Assembly: GCF_014083945.1 (NCBI RefSeq)
Contig: NZ_CP046444.1
Location: forward strand, 1,116,001 to 1,180,000
Direction of reading: 5' to 3'
Length of the DNA stretch: 64,000 nucleotides
DNA from: Granulicella sp. 5B5
GTDB lineage: Bacteria > Acidobacteriota > Terriglobia > Terriglobales > Acidobacteriaceae
In this document: one piece after another, positions 44,667 to 53,795 of the stretch
How the letters are laid out: each line of letters begins with the position of its first letter
Position numbering within the stretch: the first letter of the stretch is position 1
Made by a program: the position numbers and the translations under genes
Notes under the pieces: model-generated
What the model saw: the letters and a program-made list of their open reading frames with translations, nothing else
Database searches by the model: none
What the model was told of the DNA's origin: nothing

Positions 44667-46106
44667 TTACTCCCTGCCCTTCAACGCCTCCAGCAGCATC
44701 GGCCCCGCCTGGCTCACGCTCCCCGCACCCAGCGTCAGCACCATATCGCCCGGCCTCGCCATCGCCGCCAGCTTCGCCACCGCGTCTCCCATGGACGCCA
44801 CATACTCCACCCCGCCACCCTTCTTGTACCGGATCGCTCCCGCCAGCGACTCCCCATTCACACCCTCGATCGGCTCCTCGCTCGCAGCGTACACATCTAG
44901 CACCATCACCGCGTCCGCATCGCCAAACGCCCCTGCAAACTCCCCCATCAGGTCGCGAGTCCGCGTGTACCGGTGCGGCTGAAACAGCACCAGCACTCGC
45001 TCGTAGCCGCACTCCCGCGCCGCTTGCAGAGTCGCCTTAATCTCCGTCGGATGATGTCCATAGTCATCCACTACCGTCACACCGCTCTCTACGCCGCGAA
45101 CCTGAAACCGCCGGTCCACTCCCCGAAAGCTCTCCAGCCCAGCCACAATCTGCTCCTGAGACACCCCCAGCTGCACCCCCACAGCCACCGCCGCCGTCGC
45201 ATTCAGCACATTGTGCCGGCCCGGCACATGCAGCGAAAACGGCCCCAGCACCACACCCTTCGCAACAACTTCAAACCGCGAAAATCCGCTGGGTGCCCCA
45301 TTCATCCCAGCAGCCTTATCGCTGGGATGAGTGGGGTTCGGCAACACCCTCACCCGAAAATCCGCCTCTGCGCTCTCTCCATACGTGTACACCCTGCGCT
45401 GCACTCGCGGCAGAATCCCCCGCAGCATCGCATTGTCCACGCAAGCCGTCACCGCGCCATAAAACGGCACCTTGTCCATAAACTCTACAAAGCAGTTCTC
45501 CACATCCTCCATATCGCGATAGCTCTCCATGTGCTCGCGATCAAGGTTCGTCACCACCGCCAGCACAGGCGACAGCTTCAAGAAGCTGCGATCACTCTCA
45601 TCCGCCTCAGCCACTAAATATTGCGACTTCCCCAGCCGCGCATTCGACCCCATCGCCCCCACGCGCCCGCCCACCACCACCGTCGGATCGAGCTCACCGC
45701 CCGCCAGCACCGCCGCCACCATGCTCGTCGTCGTCGTCTTCCCGTGCATCCCGGCGACGGCGATCCCATACTTCAGCCGCATCAGCTCCGCCAGCATCTC
45801 CGCCCGCTGAATCACCGGGATCTTCCTTCGCCGCGCCTCCAGCACCTCGGGATTGTCCTTCGCCACCGCCGAGCTCGTCACGATCACATCGCACGCCGCA
45901 GCATTCTCCGCCTTATGTCCTACATAGATCGTCGCTCCCAGCCCCTGCAGCCGCTCCGTCGCCGGGCTTGCTTTTAGATCGGACCCCGAAACCGCATACC
46001 CCATCGTCAGCAGGATCTCCGCGATCCCGCTCATCCCAATCCCACCGGTCCCAATAAAATGCACCCGCTGCGTGGGCGCAAACAATGCATGTGCTGGAAG
46101 ACTCAT
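44667..46106 (-). CDS. murC: UDP-N-acetylmuramate--L-alanine ligase
   Basis: Adds L-Ala to UDP-MurNAc. From ATG 46106 (MSLPAHALFAP) 479 residues; a long upstream frame to 46385 overlaps the divergent tail-sheath gene and is not used. Motifs: HFIGTGGIGMSG (about 16-27), AVAGMHGKTTTTSMVAA (ATP site), NLDREHMESYRDME, and HHPTEIKATL with LFQPHRYTRTRDL. A palindromic repeat is translated at about residues 257-271 (NPTHPSDKAAGMNGAPSG), in the central domain where MurC homologues have a short loop. Confidence 0.95.
   Translation of the reverse strand: MSLPAHALFAPTQRVHFIGTGGIGMSGIAEILLTMGYAVSGSDLKASPATERLQGLGATIYVGHKAENAAACDVIVTSSAVAKDNPEVLEARRRKIPVIQRAEMLAELMRLKYGIAVAGMHGKTTTTSMVAAVLAGGELDPTVVVGGRVGAMGSNARLGKSQYLVAEADESDRSFLKLSPVLAVVTNLDREHMESYRDMEDVENCFVEFMDKVPFYGAVTACVDNAMLRGILPRVQRRVYTYGESAEADFRVRVLPNPTHPSDKAAGMNGAPSGFSRFEVVAKGVVLGPFSLHVPGRHNVLNATAAVAVGVQLGVSQEQIVAGLESFRGVDRRFQVRGVESGVTVVDDYGHHPTEIKATLQAARECGYERVLVLFQPHRYTRTRDLMGEFAGAFGDADAVMVLDVYAASEEPIEGVNGESLAGAIRYKKGGGVEYVASMGDAVAKLAAMARPGDMVLTLGAGSVSQAGPMLLEALKGRE
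45289..45340 (+). repeat. Family G palindrome inside murC
   Basis: Head GGGTGCCCCA, left stem CCCCATTCATCCCAGC (45296-45311), loop AGCCTTATC, right stem GCTGGGATGAGTGGGG (45321-45336); one G-U-type mismatch. Confidence 0.88.
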
Positions 46107-46194
46107 CCCACCCATTCTCTCCCAATTCCGCCCCTCACGAACGGCCGTTCGCCCAGCGTACAATCTCCTCACTCCACACCCAAGGCAGGCACCC

Positions 46195-47370
46195 ATGGCC
46201 AACATCTCCCTCAAACACCCCGGTGTCCACATCACGACCATCGATACCCCCCTCGACGCCATCGCCTCCGCACCCACCTCCGTCACCCTCTTCATCGGAC
46301 GCACCCCACTCGCCTCCGCAGGCTCCCCAATACCCACCTCCGTCGACAGCTTCGTAGCCTTCCAGCAACTCTTTGGAGCGCTCAACCCCGCCTATCCGCT
46401 CACCTACGCGCTCTGGCTCTTCTTCAACAACGGCGGCGCACAGGCGCTCGTCCTCTCCACCGGCACCGGCGCCACCACGCCCACACCCGACCCGCGCCTC
46501 GCCGCACTCGCAGCCATCGACACGCCCTTCGACATCCTCATCCTCCCGCCCGATACCCTCAACGGCGATCTCGACACCGTGCTCCTCAACGCCGCCCTCG
46601 CTCTCTGCGTCCAGCAACGCGCCATGCTCCTCATCGACGCCCCCGTAGCCTGGTCCACTCGAGCGAAAAACGGCGACCTCACCTTCACCCCCGCCGACCT
46701 CAACCTTGCTCCCGCCGCCAGCCTCTCCAACTGCGCGCTCTACTTCCCACGCATCGAAATCCTCGACCCCCTCGCACCTGTCGGTATCGAAGCCCACCCC
46801 ATCACCCTCACCGCAGCTCCAGCCATCGCCGCCATCTGGGCCACCACCGACACCCGCACCGGCGTCTGGGAGAGCCCCGCCGGCCAGTCCGCCGCACTCA
46901 ACGGCATCGCCAGTCTCGCCACCCCGATCACCGACACCCAGCAGGGCCCCCTCAACCTGCTCGGCATCAACTGCCTCCGCACCTTCCCCACCCTCGGCAC
47001 CCTCATCTGGGGTGCGCGCACCCTCTCTACACAAGACTCCAACTACCGGTACATCTCCGTCCGACGCCTCGCGCTCTTCATTGAGTCCAGTCTCCTCGCA
47101 GGCCTTGCCTGGACGGCCTTCAAACCCAACGATGAGTCGCTATGGGCCGCTATCGGGTTAAAGGTCAGCCCCTTCCTTACCAACCTCTGGCAGGCCGGCG
47201 CCATCGCCGGCCCAACACCCGACCAGGCCTTCTTCATCCGTCGCGACGCCTCCACCACGCAGGACATCGACAACGGTATCGTCAACATCTTCATCGGCAT
47301 CGCACCCATCCAGCCCGGCGAGTTCGTCATCATCCCGATCCAGCTCTTAGCCGCCACCCCAAACCCTTAG
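46195..47370 (+). CDS. Solitary phage-tail-sheath-like protein
   Basis: Protein of 391 residues from ATG 46195 (MANISLKHPGVHITTID). The N-terminus has the sheath handshake strand (PGVHITTID, TSVTLFIGRTPL). The C-terminal half is the conserved sheath core: GINCLRTFPTLGTLIWGART, SNYRYISVRRLALFIESSL and AWTAFKPNDESLWAAI, then the C-terminal strand region IFIGIAPIQPGEFVIIPI. Sheaths drive contraction of myophage tails, R-pyocins, T6SS-like and extracellular injection systems. No tube, baseplate, ATPase or spike gene is nearby. It runs against the flanking murC and murG. Confidence 0.85.
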   Translation: MANISLKHPGVHITTIDTPLDAIASAPTSVTLFIGRTPLASAGSPIPTSVDSFVAFQQLFGALNPAYPLTYALWLFFNNGGAQALVLSTGTGATTPTPDPRLAALAAIDTPFDILILPPDTLNGDLDTVLLNAALALCVQQRAMLLIDAPVAWSTRAKNGDLTFTPADLNLAPAASLSNCALYFPRIEILDPLAPVGIEAHPITLTAAPAIAAIWATTDTRTGVWESPAGQSAALNGIASLATPITDTQQGPLNLLGINCLRTFPTLGTLIWGARTLSTQDSNYRYISVRRLALFIESSLLAGLAWTAFKPNDESLWAAIGLKVSPFLTNLWQAGAIAGPTPDQAFFIRRDASTTQDIDNGIVNIFIGIAPIQPGEFVIIPIQLLAATPNP

Positions 47371-47398
47371 GAAAGCTCTGAACAAATATCTTGCTTTG
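47371..47398 (+). repeat. Half copy of the MITE-like terminal repeat
   Basis: GGAAAGCTCTGAACAAATAT then CTTGCTTTGAA directly follows the tail-sheath TAG, matching the left end of the element at 5749. No right end is visible. Confidence 0.65.
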
Positions 47399-47457
47399 AA
47401 CAGCGGCGCACAGGTTCATGCCTCACCCCTTGACACGCCTTGTAGAATGAAAGTGTA

Positions 47458-47488
47458 GAAACAACCCGGCCTAGCGCCGGGTTGTTTC
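47458..47488 (+). terminator. Strong hairpin downstream of the tail-sheath gene
   Basis: 13-bp perfect stem GAAACAACCCGGC-CTAGC-GCCGGGTTGTTTC, about 90 bases after the sheath stop. A TTGACA at 47430 with TGTAGA 18 bases later resembles a promoter, but it would start inside the hairpin. Nothing else is evident in 47490-47575. Confidence 0.75.
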
Positions 47489-47575
47489 GTCTCGCCACTC
47501 CTTCTCAACTCGCCTCTCGTACTCTCGCTTCTAATCTCCGGCACACGACCAAAGTTCCGCTCCCATGGTTACGAG

Positions 47576-47628
47576 GCTAACTTCAATCCGCTGCGGATCT
47601 TAGCCCCAAAACCGGGGGAGGGTCGACA
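47576..47628 (+). repeat. Repeat family C, copy 2
   Basis: CTAACTTCAATCCGCTGCGG then ATCTTAGCCCCAAAACCGGG and GGAGGGTC, as at 24622. From 47629 to 47798 I see no gene; the promoter of the next gene should lie there. Confidence 0.7.
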
Positions 47629-47810
47629 ACCACCTGCCACTCTGCTCCACTGTCCGGACACCGGCCACCAGAACGCAACAAACACTGTAAAGAAGTGTCT
47701 ACATTAACCGAGACCCGGACCCGGTACGTGCAGGCCGGAATTCTCTCCGCATCACCTGGCCAGCTACCGCATCTCAAGGGAGTGGCAATGGAGCGGACAA
47801 GGAGATGGTC

Positions 47811-48764
47811 ATGAACGTCACTCGGGCACTTCGCAGCACATTCGCAGGCGGTACCGCTCTGGCTCTGGGCCTGCTCGCAGCCTCCACGGCGCGGGCACAG
47901 AACAGCTACAACGACCCTTCCTACCAGTCGCAGCCTGCTCCCCAGGATCAGTATCAGGATCAGCAGTACCAGAACCAGAACCCCGGCCAGTATCAGGATC
48001 AGGGACAGTACCAGCAGCAGGCGCCCCCGTCCGGCTCACCCGAGGCGAACGTCGCACCTCCGGCCATCCCGGACTACGACCAGCCCCCCTGCCCCGGCGA
48101 CGGCTACCTCTGGACCCCCGGCTACTGGGCATGGGGACCCGGTGGCTACTACTGGGTCAACGGCGCCTGGGTTGAGCCTCCCTACACCGATGCCCTCTGG
48201 ACTCCCGGTTACTGGGGCCTCTATGACGGCTACTACGGCTGGTACCCCGGCTACTGGGGCCTGACCGTCGGCTACTACGGCGGCATCAACTACGGCTTCG
48301 GCTACTTCGGCCTCGGCTTCTACGGCGGCTACTGGCACGGCGGACACTTCTGGTACAACCGCGCCTACGGCCACTTCGGCCCCGGCTTCCATGGCAACTT
48401 CTATAACCACCAGTACGCAGGCTTCCGCAACGGACGCCCCGGCGGTGCGGCCTTCGCCCGAGGCGGAGCCGGCGGCTATCGCGGGGCCTTCGCCAGCGCT
48501 AACCACGGCGGCTACAACGTCAACCGCGGCGGCTCGCAGAGTTTCAACCATGGCGGCCAGAGCTTCCGTCAGGGCTCCGCACAGGGCTTCAATCGCGGAG
48601 CAGCCCCCGCATCCCGCAGCGGTAGCTTCAACGGCGGCGCCCGTCCGGCCACCAGTGGTGCTGGTGGTGGCGGATACCACGGTGGCGGCGGTGGCTTCCA
48701 TGGCGGTGGTGGTGGCGGTGGTCACGCTGGTGGTGGTGGTCACGGCGGCGGCGGACATCGCTAA
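47811..48764 (+). CDS. Exported WXXGXW-repeat (YXWXPGYW) protein with Gln-rich and Gly/His-rich tails
   Basis: AAGGAG at 47799 fits ATG 47811 (six-base spacing), not ATG 47805. A signal peptide (TALALGLLAASTARAQ) is followed by a Gln/Tyr/Asn-rich segment (QYQDQQYQNQ), then repeats around YLWTPGYWAWG, ALWTPGYWG and WYPGYWG, which define the WXXGXW family, and a final 130 residues of Gly/His/Ser/Arg (GGGGHAGGGGHGGGGHR). Probably a surface or periplasmic low-complexity protein; the His/Gly tail could bind metal. Function of the family is unknown. Confidence 0.82.
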   Translation: MNVTRALRSTFAGGTALALGLLAASTARAQNSYNDPSYQSQPAPQDQYQDQQYQNQNPGQYQDQGQYQQQAPPSGSPEANVAPPAIPDYDQPPCPGDGYLWTPGYWAWGPGGYYWVNGAWVEPPYTDALWTPGYWGLYDGYYGWYPGYWGLTVGYYGGINYGFGYFGLGFYGGYWHGGHFWYNRAYGHFGPGFHGNFYNHQYAGFRNGRPGGAAFARGGAGGYRGAFASANHGGYNVNRGGSQSFNHGGQSFRQGSAQGFNRGAAPASRSGSFNGGARPATSGAGGGGYHGGGGGFHGGGGGGGHAGGGGHGGGGHR

Positions 48765-48780
48765 ACGCAACCCAAACAAC

Positions 48781-48816
48781 GAAGGGCTGAGGACAACTCC
48801 TCAGCCCTTCCTCTTT
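48781..48816 (+). terminator. Rho-independent terminator after the WXXGXW protein
   Basis: 12-bp stem GAAGGGCTGAGG-ACAACT-CCTCAGCCCTTC followed by CTCTTT. It separates this gene from the convergent murG. Confidence 0.85.
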
Positions 48817-48830
48817 GCGCTCCTGAATCT

Positions 48831-49901
48831 CTACCGCCCCGCCAGCTCCAGCACCATCGCAGCAATCCGGTCCAGCGCTCCCGGCTTCGCCAGCGCCTTC
48901 GCCTTCGCGGCCATCTCCGCTCGCCACGGAGCATCCGTCAACAGCGCATACAGCGCCCCATATAGCGACTCCGGCGTAACGTCCTTCTGCAATAACATCA
49001 CCGCCGCGCCAGCCGACACGATCACCTCGGCATTCTTCCGTTGATGGTCATCCGCGGCCGTCGCCAGCGGCACCAGCACCGACGCCTTGCCCGCAGCACA
49101 CAACTCCGCCGTCGTGCTTCCCGACCGCGCCAGCACCACATCCGCCGCCGCATACTGCTCCGGCATATCGGTCAGAAACGCCTTCACCGACCACCGCGCA
49201 GCATCCGCGCCACTCGCGCTATACTCCGCCCGCGTCGCCTCCAGCCGCTTCGGCCCCGACTGGTGCACAATCGTCAGCCCCGGCACCTCGCTCAACAGCC
49301 GCGCCGCAATCCGCGGCATCGTCTCGTTGAACACCAGCGCCCCATTGCTGCCCGCCGTCACCAGCAACCGAGGCGCAGCCCCTGCCACCCGCTCCGGCAG
49401 TTCAAAGATCTCCGGCCGCACCGGAACGCCCGTCACCTCGGCATTGCGAAAGTAGCTCACCGTCTGTCTGAAGTTCACCGCCGCCGCGCTCACCCGCTTG
49501 CCCAGCACACGGTTCGTCAGCCCCGGTACAGCATTCGGCTCATACACCAGCGTCGGAACCCCCATCAATACCGCCGCCAGCATCATCGGACCGCTCGCAT
49601 ACCCGCCCACACCCACCACCACCTGCGGTCTGAACGCCCGCAGCAGCCCTACACAATGCAGCACACCCAGCGGCACATCCAGCGCAGTCCGCAGCTTGGT
49701 CATCAGGCTCACGTTCTTCAGCTGCCCACTGCGCACCAGCTCCAGCTTGAACCCGGCCTCCGGCACCAGCTTCGTTTCAATCCCACGCGACGTCCCCACA
49801 AACCGCACTTCGGCCCCATGCGCATCCCGCAGCCGACGCCCAATCGCCAGCGCCGGCACCACATGCCCACCCGTGCCCCCACCGGCAATCATCACCCGCA
49901 A
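48831..49901 (-). CDS. murG: UDP-GlcNAc:lipid-I transferase MurG
   Basis: GT-B glycosyltransferase at the inner membrane face, turning lipid I into lipid II. In 356 residues: MRVMIAGGGTGGHVVPALA (acceptor-side glycine loop), VGVGGYASGPMMLAA, YEPNAVPGLTNR, LLVTAGSNGALVFNE (family normally GGSQGA), ADVVLARSGSTTAELCAAGK and the LVPLATAADDHQRKNA segment. TAGSNGA in place of GGSQGA is a mild variation. Follows ftsW with a heptamer array in the 44-base gap. Confidence 0.95.
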   Translation of the reverse strand: MRVMIAGGGTGGHVVPALAIGRRLRDAHGAEVRFVGTSRGIETKLVPEAGFKLELVRSGQLKNVSLMTKLRTALDVPLGVLHCVGLLRAFRPQVVVGVGGYASGPMMLAAVLMGVPTLVYEPNAVPGLTNRVLGKRVSAAAVNFRQTVSYFRNAEVTGVPVRPEIFELPERVAGAAPRLLVTAGSNGALVFNETMPRIAARLLSEVPGLTIVHQSGPKRLEATRAEYSASGADAARWSVKAFLTDMPEQYAAADVVLARSGSTTAELCAAGKASVLVPLATAADDHQRKNAEVIVSAGAAVMLLQKDVTPESLYGALYALLTDAPWRAEMAAKAKALAKPGALDRIAAMVLELAGR

Positions 49902-49912
49902 CGAATTGGAAC

Positions 49913-49945
49913 TATTCCCTATTCCCTACCCCCTATTCCCTGCTC
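49913..49945 (+). repeat. Heptamer array 9
   Basis: TATTCCC TATTCCC TACCCCC TATTCCC TGC between ftsW stop and murG start. Confidence 0.88.
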
Positions 49946-51040
49946 TCAATCAATCTCACGAGTCACATTCAACAGCACGCCCATGCACGCCAACGTAACA
50001 AACACACTCGTCCCGCCCGACGAGATCAGCGGCAACGGAATCCCTTTCGTCGGCACCAGCGCCAGCACCACGCTAATGTTGAAGAACGCCTGCACCAGCA
50101 GCGCCGTCGTCAGCCCAAACGCCAGGAACCGCGCAAACGGGTCCGTCGATAAAAACGCCGCCCGCAGCCCGCGATACCCCACGATGCAAAACGCCGCCAC
50201 CACACACAGCGCGCCGATCAAACCCAGCTCCTCGCAGATGTTCGCGAAGATAAAGTCCGTATGCGGCTCCGGCAGATAAAACAGCTTCTGCACACCCTCC
50301 ATCAGCCCTCGTCCATAGATGCCGCCCGACCCCACCGCAATCAGCGACTGCAAAATGTGAAACCCCGCACCCTTGGGATCGGCCTCAGGATTCAGAAACA
50401 CCTTCATGCGCGCGGCCCGCCATGAAACATGAAACAGCATCCAGTACATCACAGGCGCCGCACACGCAGCAGCCACCGCGATCCACCGCAGCGGCAGCCC
50501 CGCCAGAAACAGCATGAACACCACCACCGCCGCGCACACCAGCGCGGTGCCAAGGTCTGGCTCCTTCAAAATCAGCGCAATGAACACCAGCGGCGGAATC
50601 ACTGCCGGTAGAATCGTCTCCTTGATGTTGTCGATCGCGTGGATGCGTGTCTGCAGAAACCACGCCAGGAAGAACACAATCATCGGCTTGGCCAGCTCCG
50701 AAGGCTGCAACGTAGCCGGCCCCAGCGGTATCCAGCGGTGCGCTCCATTCACCTTGCCGCGCATCACAAACACTGCAAGAAGCATCACCGCCGTCGCGCC
50801 CATCGCCGTAAAAATCAGGAACCTGTTGTTGTACCGGCGGTAGTCCACACGCATCAGCACAAACAGCGCAATCAGCCCGGCCAACGCAAACGCTGCCTGC
50901 TTGATCACAAACGCATACGGCGACCCCAGCGTCGCCTTCGCCATCACCGCCGACGCCGAGAACACGCTCACCAGCCCAAACAGCACCAGCAGCAGCACCG
51001 TTCCAAACAACCACTTATCGACGCCAACCCGCTTCGCCAT
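49946..51040 (-). CDS. ftsW: SEDS-family septal peptidoglycan polymerase FtsW
   Basis: Ten-helix membrane glycosyltransferase polymerising lipid II with the partner PBP. Shows GLVSVFSASAVMA in the first helix, NGAHRWIPLGPATLQPSEL, the extracellular loop aspartate region and the C-terminal KGIPLPLISSGGTSVF. 364 residues is normal. Order murD-ftsW-murG is the standard dcw arrangement. Confidence 0.95.
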   Translation of the reverse strand: MAKRVGVDKWLFGTVLLLVLFGLVSVFSASAVMAKATLGSPYAFVIKQAAFALAGLIALFVLMRVDYRRYNNRFLIFTAMGATAVMLLAVFVMRGKVNGAHRWIPLGPATLQPSELAKPMIVFFLAWFLQTRIHAIDNIKETILPAVIPPLVFIALILKEPDLGTALVCAAVVVFMLFLAGLPLRWIAVAAACAAPVMYWMLFHVSWRAARMKVFLNPEADPKGAGFHILQSLIAVGSGGIYGRGLMEGVQKLFYLPEPHTDFIFANICEELGLIGALCVVAAFCIVGYRGLRAAFLSTDPFARFLAFGLTTALLVQAFFNISVVLALVPTKGIPLPLISSGGTSVFVTLACMGVLLNVTREID

Positions 51041-51095
51041 TCATCACACCGTCTTCATTGCATACATCGCGAACATCGCGTTCGTCGTTGCAGTC

Positions 51096-52538
51096 CTACA
51101 GCGCCTGCACCAGCTCCTTGAACACCCGCCCGCGGTGCTCATAGTTCTCAAACTGGTCGAAGCTCGCACACGCCGGTGCCAGCAACACCGTATCGCCCGC
51201 GACAGCAAGCTCCTCGGCCTTGGCCACCGCACGCTGCAGTGTCTCCGCATTCTCTATCTTCACGACTCCGGCCAGCTGCCGCTCAATCTTTTCTGCCGCT
51301 GAACCAATCGTGATAACCGTCTTCACCCTCTCGCGCAGCAGCGGCGCCAGCGTCGCATAATCCGAGTCTTTGTCCTTCCCCCCCAAAATCACATGCACTC
51401 CACCCGCAAACGCAGCAATCGCCTTCTCCGTCGCATCCACGTTCGTCGCCTTGGAGTCGTTGTAGTACTTCACTCCACGCACCTCGCGCACAAACTCCAG
51501 CCGGTGCTCCACAGCCTTGAAGCTCTTCACCGCGCCACGAATCACCTCACTCGACACACCTGCCAGCCGCGCCGCGCACACCGCCGCCAGCACGTTCTCC
51601 ACATTGTGCGCACCCGCCAGTGGCACCTCGCTCACCGGCATCACCGGCTCCGCAATAGCGCCTTCCTTCGCCACAAAAAGGATCGACTCGCCATGCACAA
51701 ACACACCCTGCTTGATCGGCCTCCGCGCACTGAACCAGTAAATCTGTGCCTTCGTCTTCGCAGCCACCATCTGCGCCGCCTTGTTCTCACCATTCAGCAC
51801 CAGAAAGTCATCTGCAGTCTGGTTCTCTGTAATCCGCGCCTTCGCCGTCGCATACGCTTCAAAGCTGCCATGCCGGTCCAGATGGTCCGGCGTAATATTC
51901 AGCACCAGCGCAATCCGCGGCTTGAACGTCTCAATCGTCTCCAGCTGAAAGCTAGAAACCTCCAGCACACTCCACACCGTTCCGCTTTGAAGGGGGCGGG
52001 CTTCAGCCCGTCCATCTTGGGGCGCTGAAAGAACTGGGGCTTCAGCCCCGGAGGGATTGTTACTCAGCGCCACGCTCTCCGCCACCATCGCCGTCACCGG
52101 CCTGCCGATGTTCCCACCCACCAGCGTCGGCCTCCCCGCCGCCTTCAGAATCTCGCCCACCAGCGAGGTCGTCGTAGTCTTCCCATTCGACCCCGTAATC
52201 GCAATAATCTCCCCTTGCAGATACTGCGCCCCAAGCTCCAGCTCACCAATAATCCGCATCCCCAGCGCCCGCACCTGCACCAGTTCCGGCGTCGAGCTCG
52301 GCACACCCGGGCTCACCACAATCAAATCCTGCCGACGAAACGTCAGCAGCCCATGGCTCCCCGCCTCCACCGAAAACCCCTGCTCCAGCAGGCTCGGCAG
52401 CTCCGCAATCAGCGTCGCTGGCCGAGCATCACTCACCGTCACCCGCGCCCCGCGTTCCTTCAAAAACTGCGCCGCCGCCAACCCACTCTTCCCCAGCCCC
52501 ACCACCAACACGCGTTTATTCTTTAGCTCAAGCATCAT
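51096..52538 (-). CDS. murD: UDP-MurNAc-L-Ala--D-Glu ligase MurD carrying an in-frame palindromic element
   Basis: 480 residues, about 25 more than usual. Rossmann start VLVVGLGKSGLAAA, ATP site AITGSNGKTTTTSLVGE, NITPDHLDRHGSF and the C-terminal KDKDSDYATL block are normal. Between the NIGRPVTAMVAESVAL segment and VWSVLEVSSFQLE there is an inserted NPSGAEAPVLSAPQDGRAEA stretch (residues about 160-185) that is the translation of twin-hairpin R7. It lies just before the conserved E-x-S-S-F-Q-L motif, in the central domain near where UDP-MurNAc-Ala is handled, so it must be tolerated as a surface loop. Confidence 0.93.
   Translation of the reverse strand: MMLELKNKRVLVVGLGKSGLAAAQFLKERGARVTVSDARPATLIAELPSLLEQGFSVEAGSHGLLTFRRQDLIVVSPGVPSSTPELVQVRALGMRIIGELELGAQYLQGEIIAITGSNGKTTTTSLVGEILKAAGRPTLVGGNIGRPVTAMVAESVALSNNPSGAEAPVLSAPQDGRAEARPLQSGTVWSVLEVSSFQLETIETFKPRIALVLNITPDHLDRHGSFEAYATAKARITENQTADDFLVLNGENKAAQMVAAKTKAQIYWFSARRPIKQGVFVHGESILFVAKEGAIAEPVMPVSEVPLAGAHNVENVLAAVCAARLAGVSSEVIRGAVKSFKAVEHRLEFVREVRGVKYYNDSKATNVDATEKAIAAFAGGVHVILGGKDKDSDYATLAPLLRERVKTVITIGSAAEKIERQLAGVVKIENAETLQRAVAKAEELAVAGDTVLLAPACASFDQFENYEHRGRVFKELVQAL
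51986..52058 (+). repeat. Twin-hairpin element R7 inside murD
   Basis: CGGGC-TTCA-GCCCG (51996-52010 region) and GGGGCT-TC-AGCCCC (52036-52049). Confidence 0.88.
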
Positions 52539-52541
52539 CGC

Positions 52542-52573
52542 TACTTCCTATTTCCTACTTGCTACTTCCTGCC
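52542..52573 (+). repeat. Heptamer array 10 (variant TACTTCC units)
   Basis: TACTTCC TATTTCC TACTTGC TACTTCC TGCCC between mraY stop and murD start. Confidence 0.75.
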
Positions 52574-53710
52574 CTACCTCAGCTTCAACGTCGTCAGCGC
52601 AAACAGCGCAAACACCAGCGCCATAATCCAGAACCGCGCAATCACCTTGCTCTCGCTCCAACCCAGCAGCTCAAAATGATGGTGGATCGGAGCCATCTTG
52701 AAGATACGCTTCCCGCCGCGCAGCTTATAACTGCCCACCTGCAGAATCACGCTCAGCGCCTCCATGATGAACACGCCGCCGATGAACGGCAGCAGCAGCT
52801 CCTGCTTGATCACCACCGCCACCGTCGCAATCGCGCCACCCAACATCAGCGACCCCACATCCCCCATAAAAATCTCCGCCGGATGCGCGTTGTACCAAAG
52901 GAACCCAATCGAAGCCCCAACCATCGCCCCGCAGTAGATCGTCAGCTCGCTCACCAGCGGCATGCGCTGCAGCTCAAGATAGTCGCTGAACACCACATGC
53001 CCGCTCACATACGTCAGCATCGTCAATGCACCGGCGGCAATAATCGTGCACCCAATCGCCAGTCCATCCAGCCCATCGGTCAGGTTCACCGCATTGCTCG
53101 AACCTGTAATCACCAGCATCACAAACAGCACAAACGGAGCAAACGCCAACGGCCAGATGTACGGCACATGCCGCAAGCTGTCAATGATCAGGTTCGGCCT
53201 GAACCCCTTCGCAAACGGCACAATCAACCGCGTCGAGTAGTCGCCCCGCGCACCCAGCCACAGCAGCGTCACCGCCACCGCCGCGCTCGCCAGAAACTGC
53301 AGCGCCAGCTTCTGCCGGCTCGTCAGCCCCAGGTTCCGCTTCTTCACCACTTTGATATAGTCGTCCGCAAATCCAATCGCCGCAAACCCCAGCGTCGACA
53401 ACACCACCAGCCACACCAGCGGATTGCTCAGGTCGCTCCACAACAGCGTAGGCACCACAATCGCAATGCAGATCAGCACCCCGCCCATCGTCGGCGTGCC
53501 ACCTTTCTTCTGGTGACTCTGCGGCCCGTCTTCGCGGATGTACTGCCCAATCTGAAACTCTCGCAGCCGTTCAATCACAAACGGCCCAATCAGCATCCCG
53601 ATCAGCAGCGCCGTCAGGCTCGCAAACACACATCGAAACGTCACATAGCGAAAGATGCGAAACAACCGAAAGTATGGAAACAGCTTCTGGTAGAGCAGCC
53701 AATAGAGCAA
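52574..53710 (-). CDS. mraY: Phospho-MurNAc-pentapeptide translocase MraY
   Basis: Ten-helix membrane enzyme forming lipid I. I choose TTG 53710 ([17 protein letters not shown]) because MraY proteins begin at this point and GAGG stands 8 bases before it; ATG 53779 is the alternative. Seen are [19 protein letters not shown] (catalytic Asp pair), [27 protein letters not shown] and [13 protein letters not shown]. 378 residues, as expected. Confidence 0.93.
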   Translation of the reverse strand: MLYWLLYQKLFPYFRLFRIFRYVTFRCVFASLTALLIGMLIGPFVIERLREFQIGQYIREDGPQSHQKKGGTPTMGGVLICIAIVVPTLLWSDLSNPLVWLVVLSTLGFAAIGFADDYIKVVKKRNLGLTSRQKLALQFLASAAVAVTLLWLGARGDYSTRLIVPFAKGFRPNLIIDSLRHVPYIWPLAFAPFVLFVMLVITGSSNAVNLTDGLDGLAIGCTIIAAGALTMLTYVSGHVVFSDYLELQRMPLVSELTIYCGAMVGASIGFLWYNAHPAEIFMGDVGSLMLGGAIATVAVVIKQELLLPFIGGVFIMEALSVILQVGSYKLRGGKRIFKMAPIHHHFELLGWSESKVIARFWIMALVFALFALTTLKLR

Positions 53711-53795
53711 AGGATGTGCCTCGTAGGGATCTGGTGAGCGCGACAGCCGGCGCAGCCCAATGCCAATCTTACAGCGCACATTGTGCGTTTCTTGT

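Noticed and set aside
46107-46385. Longer MurC start reaching 46385
   Set aside because: The extra 93 codons overlap the divergent tail-sheath gene and have no MurC homology; family proteins start near the HFIGTGGIGMSG motif.
46195-48764. Prophage or complete contractile injection system between murC and murG
   Set aside because: Only one tail gene is present; its neighbour is a WXXGXW-repeat secreted protein, and no other phage gene is seen.
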